Shown: positions 16,835 to 25,124 of the stretch, one piece after another | How positions within the stretch are numbered: the first letter of the stretch is position 1 | Layout: each line of letters starts with the position of its first letter | Source of the DNA: Rhodospirillales bacterium | GTDB lineage: Bacteria; Pseudomonadota; Alphaproteobacteria; Acetobacterales; Acetobacteraceae | DNA: 41,649 nt | Assembly (NCBI GenBank): GCA_947460455.1 | Contig: CANHKG010000013.1 | Span: 1-41,649, forward strand | Direction: 5' to 3' | Made by a program: the position numbers and the translations under genes | Notes under the pieces: generated by a model | What the model saw: the letters and a program-made list of their open reading frames with translations, nothing else | The model's database searches: none | What the model was told of the DNA's origin: nothing

Positions 16835-18637
16835 ATGCAAACCCTCCCCGCCCTGCTCGCCGCCCGCATCTCTGCCCACGGGCCGGAAACCATCCTGCGC
16901 CGCAAGGAACGCGGCATCTGGCGCGCCATCTCCTGGTCCGAGCTCGGCGCCCGCCAGCGCGCCATCGGCTGCGCGCTCCGTGCCGATGGCGTCCAGCCCG
17001 GCGAAGTCGTCGGCATCATCTCCGAAGCCACGCCGGATTGGATCGCCGCCGACCTGGCCATCCTGGCGATTGGCGGGGTGACCCTGGGGCTCACCCCAAC
17101 AGACGCCGGTCCCGCCGTCGCCGCCATGCTGCAGGATTCCGGCTGCACCACGCTCTTCGTTGAAGGCGAGGAACAGCTGGACAAGGTGCTGCAGCTCCGC
17201 GAGACCTGCCCCGCCCTCAGGCGCATCATCATCATGGACATGAAGGGCCTGCGCGACTTCGCGGACCCCATGTGCGTGGGGCTGGACAGCCTCGCCACCG
17301 CCGGCGAAGCCGCCGACCGTGCCCACCCCACCTTTTGGGACCAGGGCATCGCCGCCATCGCGCCCGATGACCTCGCCGTGCTCGCCTACACCGCCGGCAC
17401 CACCGGCGCGCCGCGCGGCGTCATGCTCACCCACCGCAACATCATGGCCCAGCTCGAAGGGGCTGCCGCCATGACCGGCCTCGGCCCGCAGGATGAGCGC
17501 CTGGCCTTCCTGCCGCCCAGCCAGATCACCGAGCGCGTCCTCGGCCTCTACCTCTCGCTCCATGCCCGAACCGTCAGCAACCTGGTCGAGAACGCGGAAA
17601 CCGTGCCGGAGAACCTCGCCGAGGTCCGCCCCACGGTGATGATCGCCATCCCGCGCGTCTGGCAGAAATTCTACGCCCGCGTTGCCGTCGCCGCCGCCGG
17701 GGCCACCCGCCTGCAAAGCGCGGCCTTTGATTGGGCGCTGGCCACCGCCTCGCGCGGCGTCGATGCCGAACTCGCCGGCCGCACCGGGCAGGCCTCGCCG
17801 CTCGCCGGCCTCGCCGATGCCCTGGTGCTCAAGCGCGTCCGCGCCACCATCGGGCTCGACCGCCTGCGCGTCGCCTGGGTCGGCGGCGCCCCGGTCTCCC
17901 CTGCCCTGCTGCGCTGGTACCGCGTCATGGGCATCGACCTGCGCGAGGTCTATGGCCTCACCGAATGTGGCGGCCTGGCCACCGCCACGCCGCAGGGCCG
18001 CCTCGTCCACGGCAGCGTCGGCGCCACCGTCGCCCATGGCGAGATCGCCCTCTCCCCGGAAGGCGAGGTCCTCGTCCGCGGCGCCCATGTCTGCGCCGGC
18101 TACTGGAACGACGAGCAAGCCACAAGCGCCGCCTTCGCCGATGGCTGGCTGCGCACCGGCGACCTCGGCCGTCTCGAAGGCGGAATGCTCACCCTGGCCG
18201 GCCGCACCGAAGACGTGCTCACCCTGCCCGACGGCACCCAGCTCAGCCCCGCCACGATGGAGAACGAGCTGGCCCTCAGCCCCTACATCGCCGATGCGCT
18301 GGTGCTGCAGCAGGGTAGCCAGCTCATCGCCCTGCTGATGGTGGAGCAGGAAGCGCTGGAAGGCTGGGCGCAACAGAACGGCATCGCCTTCACCGGCTTC
18401 CAGGGCCTGCTGCGCGCGCCAGAGGCCCTGGCCCTCGTCGCCCAGGCCGTGGAGTCCGCCAATGGCCGCGCCCCCGGCAATCGCCGCATCGCCCGCTTCC
18501 GCCTGCTCGACCGTGCCCTTGGGCCAGACGACCCGGAGCTGACCCCCATGATGAAGCTCCGCCGCGCGGTGGTGCTGCAGCGTTTCCGCCCGCTCGTCGA
18601 AGAGATGGCGGCGGAAGAGACAAGCCGCGTCGCCTGA
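16835..18637 (+). CDS. Long-chain-type acyl-CoA synthetase (AMP-binding)
   Basis: A 600-residue adenylate-forming ligase that activates a carboxylic acid with ATP and joins it to CoA. The P-loop-like motif is YTAGTTGAPRGVMLTH. The A5 motif is REVYGLTECGG, followed by GWLRTGDLGRLE and GRTEDVL. The C-terminal catalytic lysine is in TPMMKLRR. The overall style is the FAA1/long-chain group. I place the start at ATG 16835, two bases after the livF stop; an in-frame GTG at 16823 would overlap livF by 10 nt. Its position between the transport ATPase and the binding protein suggests that the imported acid is its substrate. Confidence 0.88.
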   Translation: MQTLPALLAARISAHGPETILRRKERGIWRAISWSELGARQRAIGCALRADGVQPGEVVGIISEATPDWIAADLAILAIGGVTLGLTPTDAGPAVAAMLQDSGCTTLFVEGEEQLDKVLQLRETCPALRRIIIMDMKGLRDFADPMCVGLDSLATAGEAADRAHPTFWDQGIAAIAPDDLAVLAYTAGTTGAPRGVMLTHRNIMAQLEGAAAMTGLGPQDERLAFLPPSQITERVLGLYLSLHARTVSNLVENAETVPENLAEVRPTVMIAIPRVWQKFYARVAVAAAGATRLQSAAFDWALATASRGVDAELAGRTGQASPLAGLADALVLKRVRATIGLDRLRVAWVGGAPVSPALLRWYRVMGIDLREVYGLTECGGLATATPQGRLVHGSVGATVAHGEIALSPEGEVLVRGAHVCAGYWNDEQATSAAFADGWLRTGDLGRLEGGMLTLAGRTEDVLTLPDGTQLSPATMENELALSPYIADALVLQQGSQLIALLMVEQEALEGWAQQNGIAFTGFQGLLRAPEALALVAQAVESANGRAPGNRRIARFRLLDRALGPDDPELTPMMKLRRAVVLQRFRPLVEEMAAEETSRVA

Positions 18638-18704
18638 ACCGTCGGCAGGCACGCGGCCGGGGCGCACGCCCCACAGAATTCCGGCGAGATTGAAGGAGGG
18701 ACGA

Positions 18705-19880
18705 ATGCGTCGACACATCCTGGCCGCCGCGGGCGCACTTGCGCTCTCCGCGGTCCTGCCGTTCTCCGCCAACGCACAGGCCGTGCGCGGCGTCACCGAC
18801 ACGGAAATCGTGATCGGCACCTATACCGACCTCTCCGGCGTCACCGTCGCCTGGGGCGTCAACAACTCCAACGCCATCCGCCTCGCCTTCGATGAGATCA
18901 ACGCCAAGGGCGGCATCCACGGCCGCAAGATCCGCTACATCCTGGAAGACAACCAATACCAGGTGCCGCGCTCCATCCAGGCCGCCAACAAGCTCATCAA
19001 CCGCGACAACGTGTTCCTGCTGATCGCCAATGGCGGCACGCCGATGAACAACGCGGTCATGCCCGACCAGCTCGCCAAGGGCGTGCCGAACATGTTCCCG
19101 CTCACTTCGGCCCGCTCGATGTACGAGCCGTACCACCGCCTCAAGTTCGGCCTCGCCTCCTCGTACTACGACCAGATGCGCTCCGCCGTGAAGCTGCTGG
19201 CCGAGCGCGGCCGCAAGAAGATCTGCGCGATGTACCAGGATACCGATTTCGGCCGCGACGTGATGGATGGCGCCCGCGACCAGCTCAAGGCGATGAACAT
19301 GTCGCTGGCCGCCGAAACCGCCCACAAGCCGACGGATGCCGATTTCTCCGCCTCGGTCGCCAAGCTGAAGGATGCCGGCTGCGACGCCATCCTGCTCGGC
19401 ACCATCGTGCGCGACACCAACCAGATCGTCGCCGCCGTGCGCAAAACGGGCTGGGACGTGCCGATCATGGCCCAGGTCGCCGCCTATGACAGCGCCGTGG
19501 CCGAAGTCCCCGGCGGCGTCACCGAAGGCGTGGAGTGCATGACCTCCGTGCTCTTCGTCGGCAAGGACGACCCCCGCCCGGCGGTGCAGACCTTCCTCAA
19601 GTCCTATCGCGAGAAATTCGGCCGCGACCCGAACTTCGCCGCCCAGATCGGCTATTCCGCCGCCCAGGTGCTGATCCAGGGCCTGCAGAACGCCGGCCGC
19701 AACCTCACGCTGGACAGCTTCATCGCCGGCATGGAGAGCATCAAGAACTTCGACGACATCTTCGGCTCGCCGTCGATGAGCTACGGCCCCAACATCCGCC
19801 AGGGCTCCAACAAGAGCTACGTGGCGGTGGTCAAGAACGGCAAGTGGGAGCAGTCGCTCAAGGAGCCGATCGGCTACTGA
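18705..19880 (+). CDS. ABC transporter periplasmic ligand-binding protein (LivK/Peripla_BP_6 type)
   Basis: A 391-residue exported binding protein. The signal peptide (MRRHILAAAGALALSAVLPF, cleaved after ANA) is followed by the family opening TDTEIVIGTYTDLSGVTVAWG. Two alternating Rossmann-like lobes follow, with DEINAKGGIHGRKIRYILEDNQY and AAQIGYSAAQVLIQGL. AAGGAGGG four bases before ATG 18705 is the best ribosome site in the window, consistent with binding protein being made in excess. A TTG at 18690 is an unlikely alternative. A GGGGCG-CA-CGCCCC hairpin at 18659-18672 precedes it. The gene ends the operon. Confidence 0.92.
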   Translation: MRRHILAAAGALALSAVLPFSANAQAVRGVTDTEIVIGTYTDLSGVTVAWGVNNSNAIRLAFDEINAKGGIHGRKIRYILEDNQYQVPRSIQAANKLINRDNVFLLIANGGTPMNNAVMPDQLAKGVPNMFPLTSARSMYEPYHRLKFGLASSYYDQMRSAVKLLAERGRKKICAMYQDTDFGRDVMDGARDQLKAMNMSLAAETAHKPTDADFSASVAKLKDAGCDAILLGTIVRDTNQIVAAVRKTGWDVPIMAQVAAYDSAVAEVPGGVTEGVECMTSVLFVGKDDPRPAVQTFLKSYREKFGRDPNFAAQIGYSAAQVLIQGLQNAGRNLTLDSFIAGMESIKNFDDIFGSPSMSYGPNIRQGSNKSYVAVVKNGKWEQSLKEPIGY

Positions 19881-19904
19881 TCCCCGGCCCAGCCGGACCG
19901 GAAG

Positions 19905-19934
19905 GGCCCCGCGGCAACGCGGGGCCTTTTGTTT
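19905..19934 (+). terminator. Rho-independent terminator of the liv operon
   Basis: A perfect 9-bp stem (19905-19913 with 19918-19926) closes a GCAA tetraloop of the stable GNRA class. It is followed at once by TTTTGTTT. It lies 24 nt past the binding-protein stop. Confidence 0.95.
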
Positions 19935-20060
19935 CATGATCATCCCACACCATTGTGATGGTTCCCCATGACTAGAACCTCCCATATCCATCATATGCCT
20001 TATAACACTTTAACATCATCAAAATTTCCCAATATTATGATATAACACCTTCATTCCTGG
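19935..20060. other. AT-rich island upstream of the DsbA-like/ackA pair
   Basis: About 125 nt that are visibly AT-rich (well over half A+T) inside very GC-rich DNA. It contains a direct repeat, TATAACACTTT at 20001 and TATAACACCTT at 20041 (40 bp apart). It also holds ACCAT-TGTG-ATGGT at 19949-19962 and the palindrome ATGATCAT at 19936-19943. No open frame with a ribosome site is seen. It probably holds the promoter of the downstream pair. An sRNA or a scar of inserted DNA is also possible. Confidence 0.5.
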
Positions 20061-20145
20061 TTCAGCACAATCGGCGCCAGCCGCCGCTTGCGCTCCCTGC
20101 CCCACCACCGCGATACTCACGCCACGCGATGCGAGCCTTCCCGCC

Positions 20146-20805
20146 ATGAACATCCACGTGCCACCCAAGGCCCGCCTGATGATCGAGGTCGTCCACGACC
20201 TCGTCTGCCCCTGGTGCTATCTCGGCGTCCAGCGCCTGCTGCGCACCCTGCATCGCCGGCCCGACATCGCCTCCACCCTGGTCTGGCATCCGTTCCTGCT
20301 GAACCCCGACATGCCCCGCCTCGGCATGGCCCGCAGCGACTACGTGGTGCGCAAGTTCGGCGGCGAGGATCGCGCCCGCCGCCTCTACGCCTCCATCACC
20401 GAGATCGGCCGCCCCGAAGGCATCACCTTCCGCTTCGAGCGCATCCGCCGCACCCCCTCCTCCGTCGATGCCCACCGCCTGGTCCGCTACGCCGCCCGCG
20501 AAGGCCGCGCCGACGAAATGGCCATGTCCCTCTTCGCCGCCCATTTCACCGAAGGCCTTGATATCGGAGACGTCTTCATCCTCACCGCGCTGGCCGGCTC
20601 CGTCGGGCTGGACATGGCCGCCACCCGCGATTTCTTGGAAAGCGACGCAGAACACGATGCCATCCATGCCGAGAACCTGCGCGCCCACCGCCTCGGCATC
20701 AACGGCGTGCCCTGCTTCGTCCTCGGCGGCCGCCACGCCATCGCCGGCGCCCAGGAAGCCGAAGTGATCGAGCGCCTGCTCGACGTGGCGCTGCTGGAAG
20801 ACTGA
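20146..20805 (+). CDS. DsbA/FrnE-family thioredoxin-fold protein
   Basis: A 219-residue cytoplasmic protein of the DsbA-like FrnE / 2-hydroxychromene-2-carboxylate isomerase group. The redox motif C21-P-W-C24 follows the beta strand IEVVHDLV. The central helical insertion (RRTPSSVDAHRLVRYAAREG) and the C-terminal GINGVPCFVLGGRHAIAGAQ with its cis-Pro loop are characteristic. There is no signal peptide, so it is not a periplasmic disulfide oxidase. The start is uncertain: ATG 20179 has a better AAGG ribosome site and would remove 11 residues. Its stop overlaps the ackA start (TGATG), so the two are coupled. Confidence 0.87.
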   Translation: MNIHVPPKARLMIEVVHDLVCPWCYLGVQRLLRTLHRRPDIASTLVWHPFLLNPDMPRLGMARSDYVVRKFGGEDRARRLYASITEIGRPEGITFRFERIRRTPSSVDAHRLVRYAAREGRADEMAMSLFAAHFTEGLDIGDVFILTALAGSVGLDMAATRDFLESDAEHDAIHAENLRAHRLGINGVPCFVLGGRHAIAGAQEAEVIERLLDVALLED

Positions 20806-21980
20806 TGCCGGCCCGCGCCGCCCTCCTGGTCCTCAACGCCGGCTCCTCCTCGCTCAAATTCGCCGCCTACACGCTCGAATCCGCCATCCCGCGGGAACGC
20901 ATCGCCGGCCAGGTCGAAGGGATCGGCGCCCACGCCCGCTTCACCGCGCACGACGCCACCGGCACCTCACTCGCCACCGAAACCTTGCCGGAACCCGCCA
21001 CCCACGCCGCCGCCGTCGCCGCCGTCATCGGCCTGCTGGAACGCAGCCTGGCAGCTGCCCGCGTCATCGCCGTCGGCCACCGCGTGGTCCATGGCGGCCC
21101 CCGCCACGCCGCCCCCGCCCAGATCGACACCCAGCTCCTCGCCGACCTCCAATCCCTCATCCCCCTCGCCCCGCTGCACCAGCCGCACAACCTCGCCGGC
21201 ATCGATGCCGCGATGGCGCATTTTCCCGATGTCCCCCACATCGCCTGCTTCGACACCGCCTTCCATCGCACCCAGCCCTGGGAAGCCGAAACCTTCGCCC
21301 TGCCGCCGCACTTCTACGAGCAAGGCATCCGCCGCTACGGCTTCCACGGCCTGTCCTACGAATTCATCGCCCGCACCCTGGCCGCCCAGCACCCGGACCT
21401 CGCCGCCGGCCGCGTCATCGCCGCCCATCTCGGCAACGGCGCCTCGCTCTGCGCCATCCAGGCCGGCCGCAGCATCGCCACCACCATGGGCTTCACCGCG
21501 CTCGATGGAATCCCCATGGGCACCCGCACCGGCAGCATCGACCCCGGCGTGATCCTGCACCTGCTCGGCACCATGGGCATGCCCCTCGCCGAGGTCACCC
21601 GCCTGCTCTACAGCGGCAGCGGCCTCAAGGGCATGTCCGGCATCAGCCAGGACGTCCGCGAGATCGAAGCCGCCGGCACCGAGCAGGCAAGCCGCGCCCT
21701 CTCCCACTTCGCCTGGCGCGTCCGCCGCGAAATCGGCGCCCTCGCCGCCACCCTCGGCGGCCTCGATGCCCTGGTTTTCACCGCCGGGATCGGCGAACAC
21801 TCCGCCCGCCTGCGCGCCGCCATCTGCGAGAACCTCGCCTTCCTCGGCATCACGCTGGACCCCGCCCGCAACGCCGCCAACGCCCCCACCATCTCCAACG
21901 GCACCACCCCCGTCCTCGTCCGCCACACCGATGAGGAACGCATGATGGCGCTCCACGTGCTCGAAGTGCTCGCCGCCTGA
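20805..21980 (+). CDS. ackA: Acetate kinase
   Basis: A 391-residue acetate kinase, interconverting acetate + ATP and acetyl phosphate + ADP in the cytoplasm. Family signatures are the N-terminal VLNAGSSSLKF, GHRVVHGG, the DTAFH active-site segment, RRYGFHGLSYEF, AAHLGNGASLCAI, MGTRTGSIDPG and FTAGIGEHSARLR. Length is normal. It starts at the ATG of a TGATG overlap with the DsbA-like gene. The usual neighbours, phosphotransacetylase or phosphoketolase, are not in the window. It ends one base before the convergent DMT gene's stop, leaving no room for a terminator. Confidence 0.95.
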   Translation: MPARAALLVLNAGSSSLKFAAYTLESAIPRERIAGQVEGIGAHARFTAHDATGTSLATETLPEPATHAAAVAAVIGLLERSLAAARVIAVGHRVVHGGPRHAAPAQIDTQLLADLQSLIPLAPLHQPHNLAGIDAAMAHFPDVPHIACFDTAFHRTQPWEAETFALPPHFYEQGIRRYGFHGLSYEFIARTLAAQHPDLAAGRVIAAHLGNGASLCAIQAGRSIATTMGFTALDGIPMGTRTGSIDPGVILHLLGTMGMPLAEVTRLLYSGSGLKGMSGISQDVREIEAAGTEQASRALSHFAWRVRREIGALAATLGGLDALVFTAGIGEHSARLRAAICENLAFLGITLDPARNAANAPTISNGTTPVLVRHTDEERMMALHVLEVLAA

Positions 21981-21981
21981 C

Positions 21982-22851
21982 CTACTTGCGCGTCACGATC
22001 AGGCACGCCACCACGATCAGCCCCGCGCCCAGCCACACCGCCAGCGCCGGCACCTCGCCGAAAAACAGATACCCCACCGCCGCCGCATAGGGCAGCGCCA
22101 GGTAATCCACGATCGCCAGCACCCCCGCCCGCGCCCGCCCGAACGCCCAGGTCAGCAGGAAATGGCCAGACACGCCAAGCACCGCCACCAGCGCGAACAC
22201 CCCCCACACCAGCGCCGAGGGCGCCTGCCACCCAACCACCGCGAAAGGTGCGGCCAGGAACGCCGGCACAATGTGCAAAATCAACACGATGGAGGTCGCG
22301 CTGTCCTTCTTCGCCTGCCGCCGCAGCAACACCGTGTTCAGCGCATAGGTCACCGCCGAGCCCACCGCCGCGGCAATCCCGATCACATCCCCACTCAGCC
22401 CCTCCGCCTCCGAAAGCGGCCCCCAGGCAATCACCCCCACGCCCGCCAGGCCCAGCAGCACCGCCCCCAGCACATCCGCCCGCAGCTTCTCCTTCAGGAT
22501 CAACGCCGCCAGCGTCGCCACCAGCAGCGGCCCCAAATACGAAAGCGCCAGCGCCTCCGCGAACGGCAACCGCCGCAGCGCCGTGAAAAACAGGAACGTC
22601 GAGGCAATCGTCAGCAGCCCGCGCGGCCCGTTCGCCCGCCACGAAGCCACACTCGGCCACCCCGCCCGCCCCCACCACACCGCCAGCAGCACCAGCGGAA
22701 TGCCCAAGGCAAACCGCATCGCCACCACCTGAATGGTCGGCAACCCCGCCGGCAACGCCTTCACCACCGCGTCCATGGTGGTGAACACCATGATCGCCAG
22801 TGTCGCCACGGCAAACGGCACCGTGGGGCGAACGTGATCGACTGGGGGCAT
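21982..22851 (-). CDS. DMT-superfamily transporter (EamA domains)
   Basis: A 289-residue inner-membrane protein with about ten hydrophobic helices in two EamA repeats. Indicators are ALALSYLGPLLVATLAALILKEKL at the end of the first repeat and AIVDYLALPYAAAVGYLFFGEVP in the second, as in drug/metabolite exporters of the RhaT/YedA/PecM kind. I set the start at ATG 22851; longer readings would run through a hairpin repeat and are artefacts. No clear Shine-Dalgarno sequence precedes this ATG, and the repeat sits immediately upstream in the leader. Substrate unknown. Confidence 0.82.
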   Translation of the reverse strand: MPPVDHVRPTVPFAVATLAIMVFTTMDAVVKALPAGLPTIQVVAMRFALGIPLVLLAVWWGRAGWPSVASWRANGPRGLLTIASTFLFFTALRRLPFAEALALSYLGPLLVATLAALILKEKLRADVLGAVLLGLAGVGVIAWGPLSEAEGLSGDVIGIAAAVGSAVTYALNTVLLRRQAKKDSATSIVLILHIVPAFLAAPFAVVGWQAPSALVWGVFALVAVLGVSGHFLLTWAFGRARAGVLAIVDYLALPYAAAVGYLFFGEVPALAVWLGAGLIVVACLIVTRK

Positions 22852-22855
22852 CAGA

Positions 22856-22898
22856 GGAAGACTCTTCTTTTTGTGAACAAAAAGAAGCAAAAAAACTT
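22856..22898 (-). repeat. A/T-rich hairpin repeat, copy 1
   Basis: Perfect 11-bp arms CTTCTTTTTGT (22864-22874) and ACAAAAAGAAG (22877-22887) around GA. Read on the minus strand it shares the order AAGTTTTTTTGC - hairpin - AAGAGTCTTCC with the two other copies. It forms the leader of the DMT gene and lies inverted to copy 2, about 48 nt away. Confidence 0.8.
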
Positions 22899-22946
22899 CA
22901 TTCGCTTGCACGCGTGCCAGATCGCAAGCACCCAGCGCAAACAAAT

Positions 22947-22990
22947 GAAAGTCTTTTTGCTTCTTTTTCTACAGAAAAAGAAGAATCCTT
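22947..22990 (+). repeat. A/T-rich hairpin repeat, copy 2
   Basis: Perfect 11-bp arms CTTCTTTTTCT (22960-22970) and AGAAAAAGAAG (22973-22983) around AC, preceded by GAAAGTCTTTTTG. It overlaps the TAA stop of the oxidoreductase gene. With copy 1 it makes a larger inverted repeat from about 22856 to 22990, whose inner flanks (TTCATT / AATGAA) also pair. Confidence 0.8.
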
Positions 22991-24005
22991 AAGCCGGGTC
23001 CGCCCCCACCTTCACCAGCATCTTGCCGAAATTATCCCCGCGCAGGATGCCGCCCAGCGCCTCGGGCGCGCTTTCCAGCCCGTCCAGCACCGTCTCGCGG
23101 TAATGCAGCGAGCCCTCCTTCACCCAGGGAGCCGCCAGCGCGCGCCATTCCGCGAACCGCTCCGGCTTGTCCGAAACGATCAGCCCCTCGATCCGCACCC
23201 GCTTGCCCACCACGGAGCCCAAATTCGGCCCCGCCGGCATCTCCTGCTCGTTGTACTGCGCCACCATCCCGCACATCACCACGCGCGCGAACGGATTGAG
23301 CTGCGCGAACACCGCATGCTGCAGCGCCCCGCCCACGTTCTCGAAATACACGTCGATCCCGTTCGGGCAGGTCTCGCGCAGCGCATCGTCCAGGTTGCCC
23401 ACGCGATGGTCGATGCAGGCATCAAAGCCCAGCGCCTCCTGCACCCACAGGCACTTGTCCGGCCCGCCCGCCACGCCGATCACCCGCGCCCCGGCCCGCT
23501 TGGCCAACTGCCCGGCCACGGAGCCCACGGCACCGGAAGCGGCGGAAATCACCACCGTCTCGCCCGCCTTCGGCTGCCCGATATCCTTCATCCCGGAATA
23601 CGCCGTCGTCCCCGGCATCCCCAGCACGCCCAGATACGCCGAAAGCGGCGCCGACCCACGCGCCACCTTGTAGAGCGACGCCGCCGCCGACAGGCAATGG
23701 CTCTGCCACCCGCGCGCCCCACCCACGATATCACCGACGGCAAAGCCCGGATCGCCAGAGGCAATCACCTCGCCGATCGTCTCCCCGGTCATCACCTCGC
23801 CGGGCATGATCGGCGCGGCATAGGTCTGCACCTCCCGCAACCGCCCCCGCATATAGGGATCGATCGAAAGCCAGATCGTCCGCGTCAGCACCTGCCCCGC
23901 GCCAGGCTGCGGCACCGCACCGCTGACGATCTCGAAATTCTCCGGCCCCGGCTCCCCCGTGGGGCGCTTCTTCAGGACAACGGAACGCTGAACATCGTTC
24001 GCCAT
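22989..24005 (-). CDS. NADP-dependent oxidoreductase (MDR, leukotriene B4 12-hydroxydehydrogenase/CurA-like)
   Basis: A 338-residue medium-chain reductase without zinc sites, typical of enone/alkenal reductases. Recognisable parts are TIWLSIDPYMRGRL, GWQSHCLS, LGMPGTTAYSGMKDIGQPKAGETVVISAASGAVGSVAGQLAK (nucleotide-binding AASGAVGS) and IDVYFENVGGALQHAVFAQLNPFARVVMCGMVAQYNEQE. It probably reduces activated double bonds of lipid- or plant-derived enones with NADPH. The ATG at 24005 overlaps the stop of the upstream alcohol dehydrogenase (TGATG), so the two are one transcription unit. Its 3' end runs into hairpin repeat copy 2. Confidence 0.9.
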   Translation of the reverse strand: MANDVQRSVVLKKRPTGEPGPENFEIVSGAVPQPGAGQVLTRTIWLSIDPYMRGRLREVQTYAAPIMPGEVMTGETIGEVIASGDPGFAVGDIVGGARGWQSHCLSAAASLYKVARGSAPLSAYLGVLGMPGTTAYSGMKDIGQPKAGETVVISAASGAVGSVAGQLAKRAGARVIGVAGGPDKCLWVQEALGFDACIDHRVGNLDDALRETCPNGIDVYFENVGGALQHAVFAQLNPFARVVMCGMVAQYNEQEMPAGPNLGSVVGKRVRIEGLIVSDKPERFAEWRALAAPWVKEGSLHYRETVLDGLESAPEALGGILRGDNFGKMLVKVGADPA

Positions 24006-25066
24006 CACGCCACCTCGCTCTTGAGCACCAGCCGCCCGATCACCTTGCCGTCCCGCAGCCGCATCAGCGCATCGTTCGCGTCGCGCTGCGGCACCGTCTC
24101 CACCGGCAGCGCCGGCAGCGTGCCCTCGTTGGCGAGCTGCACCAGCTCGCGCAGCTCCTTCGGGTTGCCCACATAGCTGCCCTGGATCGTCAGCGCGCGG
24201 ATCGGCATCAGCGGCAGCGGCACGTTCAGCTCGCCGCCGAACAGCCCCACCTGCACCAGCCTGCCGCCCTTGCGCAGGCTGTCGAACGCGAACTTGGCCG
24301 AAGACGTCCCGTTCACCAGGTCGATCACCGCCAGCGGCTGCTTGCCGCACGCCTCGATGATCCGCTGCGACACCCCTTCGCCAGAGCCATCCACCGTCTT
24401 CGTCGCGCCGGCCTGCGCCGCCACCGAACGCTTGGTGGCATCGATATCCACCACCACGATGTTCTCGTGCTTCAACGCCTTCAGCACCGCAATCGCGTTC
24501 AGGCCAAGCCCACCGGCCCCCACCAGCACAATCGGCTCGGTCGGCGCCATCGGCATCACCTTCTTGATCGCCGAGAACACGGTAATGCCCGAGCACGCAT
24601 AGGTCGCCGCGATCGCATGCGGAATCTTGCCGGGGTCCACCAGATGCCGCGGATGCGGCGCCACCACGTGCGTGGCATAGCCACCGTTCTGGAACACGCC
24701 CAGCGCCTTGCCCTGCAGGCACATGTTGTCGTCTTCATCCAGGCACGCTTGGCAGGTCCCGCATCCCACCCACGGGAACACAATGCGGATATCGCCCACC
24801 TTCACGCCCGTGGCATCCGGCCCGAGCTTCACCACCCGCCCAACGATCTCATGCCCCATCGCCACCGGCAGCGTCAGCCCGCGATCGGTCAGCGTCATCA
24901 CCTTGCCGCCGCCCAGGTCGTAGCGCCCCTCCCAGATATGAATGTCGGAGTGGCACACGCCGCAATACGTCGTCTCCAGCAGCACCTCGGTGCCCACCGG
25001 TTCCGGCGTCGGCATCTCGATTTCCTGCAGCGGCTTCTCATTCTCAACGACGGCCCAGGCGCGCAT
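24005..25066 (-). CDS. Zinc-dependent alcohol dehydrogenase (MDR family)
   Basis: A 353-residue alcohol dehydrogenase. Catalytic zinc ligands appear at C35 (TYCGVCHSD) and in the GHE motif at H72-E73. The structural zinc cluster is complete at C102, C105, C108 and C116. The NAD(P) site is VLVGAGGLGLNAIAVL. It would oxidise a primary or cyclic alcohol or reduce an aldehyde/ketone. The N-terminal region has an insertion (YDLGGGKVMTLTDRG) compared with AdhP-like enzymes. It is coupled by TGATG to the enone reductase downstream, a pairing that suggests sequential redox steps on one carbonyl compound. Confidence 0.9.
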   Translation of the reverse strand: MRAWAVVENEKPLQEIEMPTPEPVGTEVLLETTYCGVCHSDIHIWEGRYDLGGGKVMTLTDRGLTLPVAMGHEIVGRVVKLGPDATGVKVGDIRIVFPWVGCGTCQACLDEDDNMCLQGKALGVFQNGGYATHVVAPHPRHLVDPGKIPHAIAATYACSGITVFSAIKKVMPMAPTEPIVLVGAGGLGLNAIAVLKALKHENIVVVDIDATKRSVAAQAGATKTVDGSGEGVSQRIIEACGKQPLAVIDLVNGTSSAKFAFDSLRKGGRLVQVGLFGGELNVPLPLMPIRALTIQGSYVGNPKELRELVQLANEGTLPALPVETVPQRDANDALMRLRDGKVIGRLVLKSEVA

Positions 25067-25124
25067 GGCGGAGTCCCCAACGGAGTTGCTTTCCCCGCAC
25101 AGAACGCCGCCAGGGCCGTCCGGG

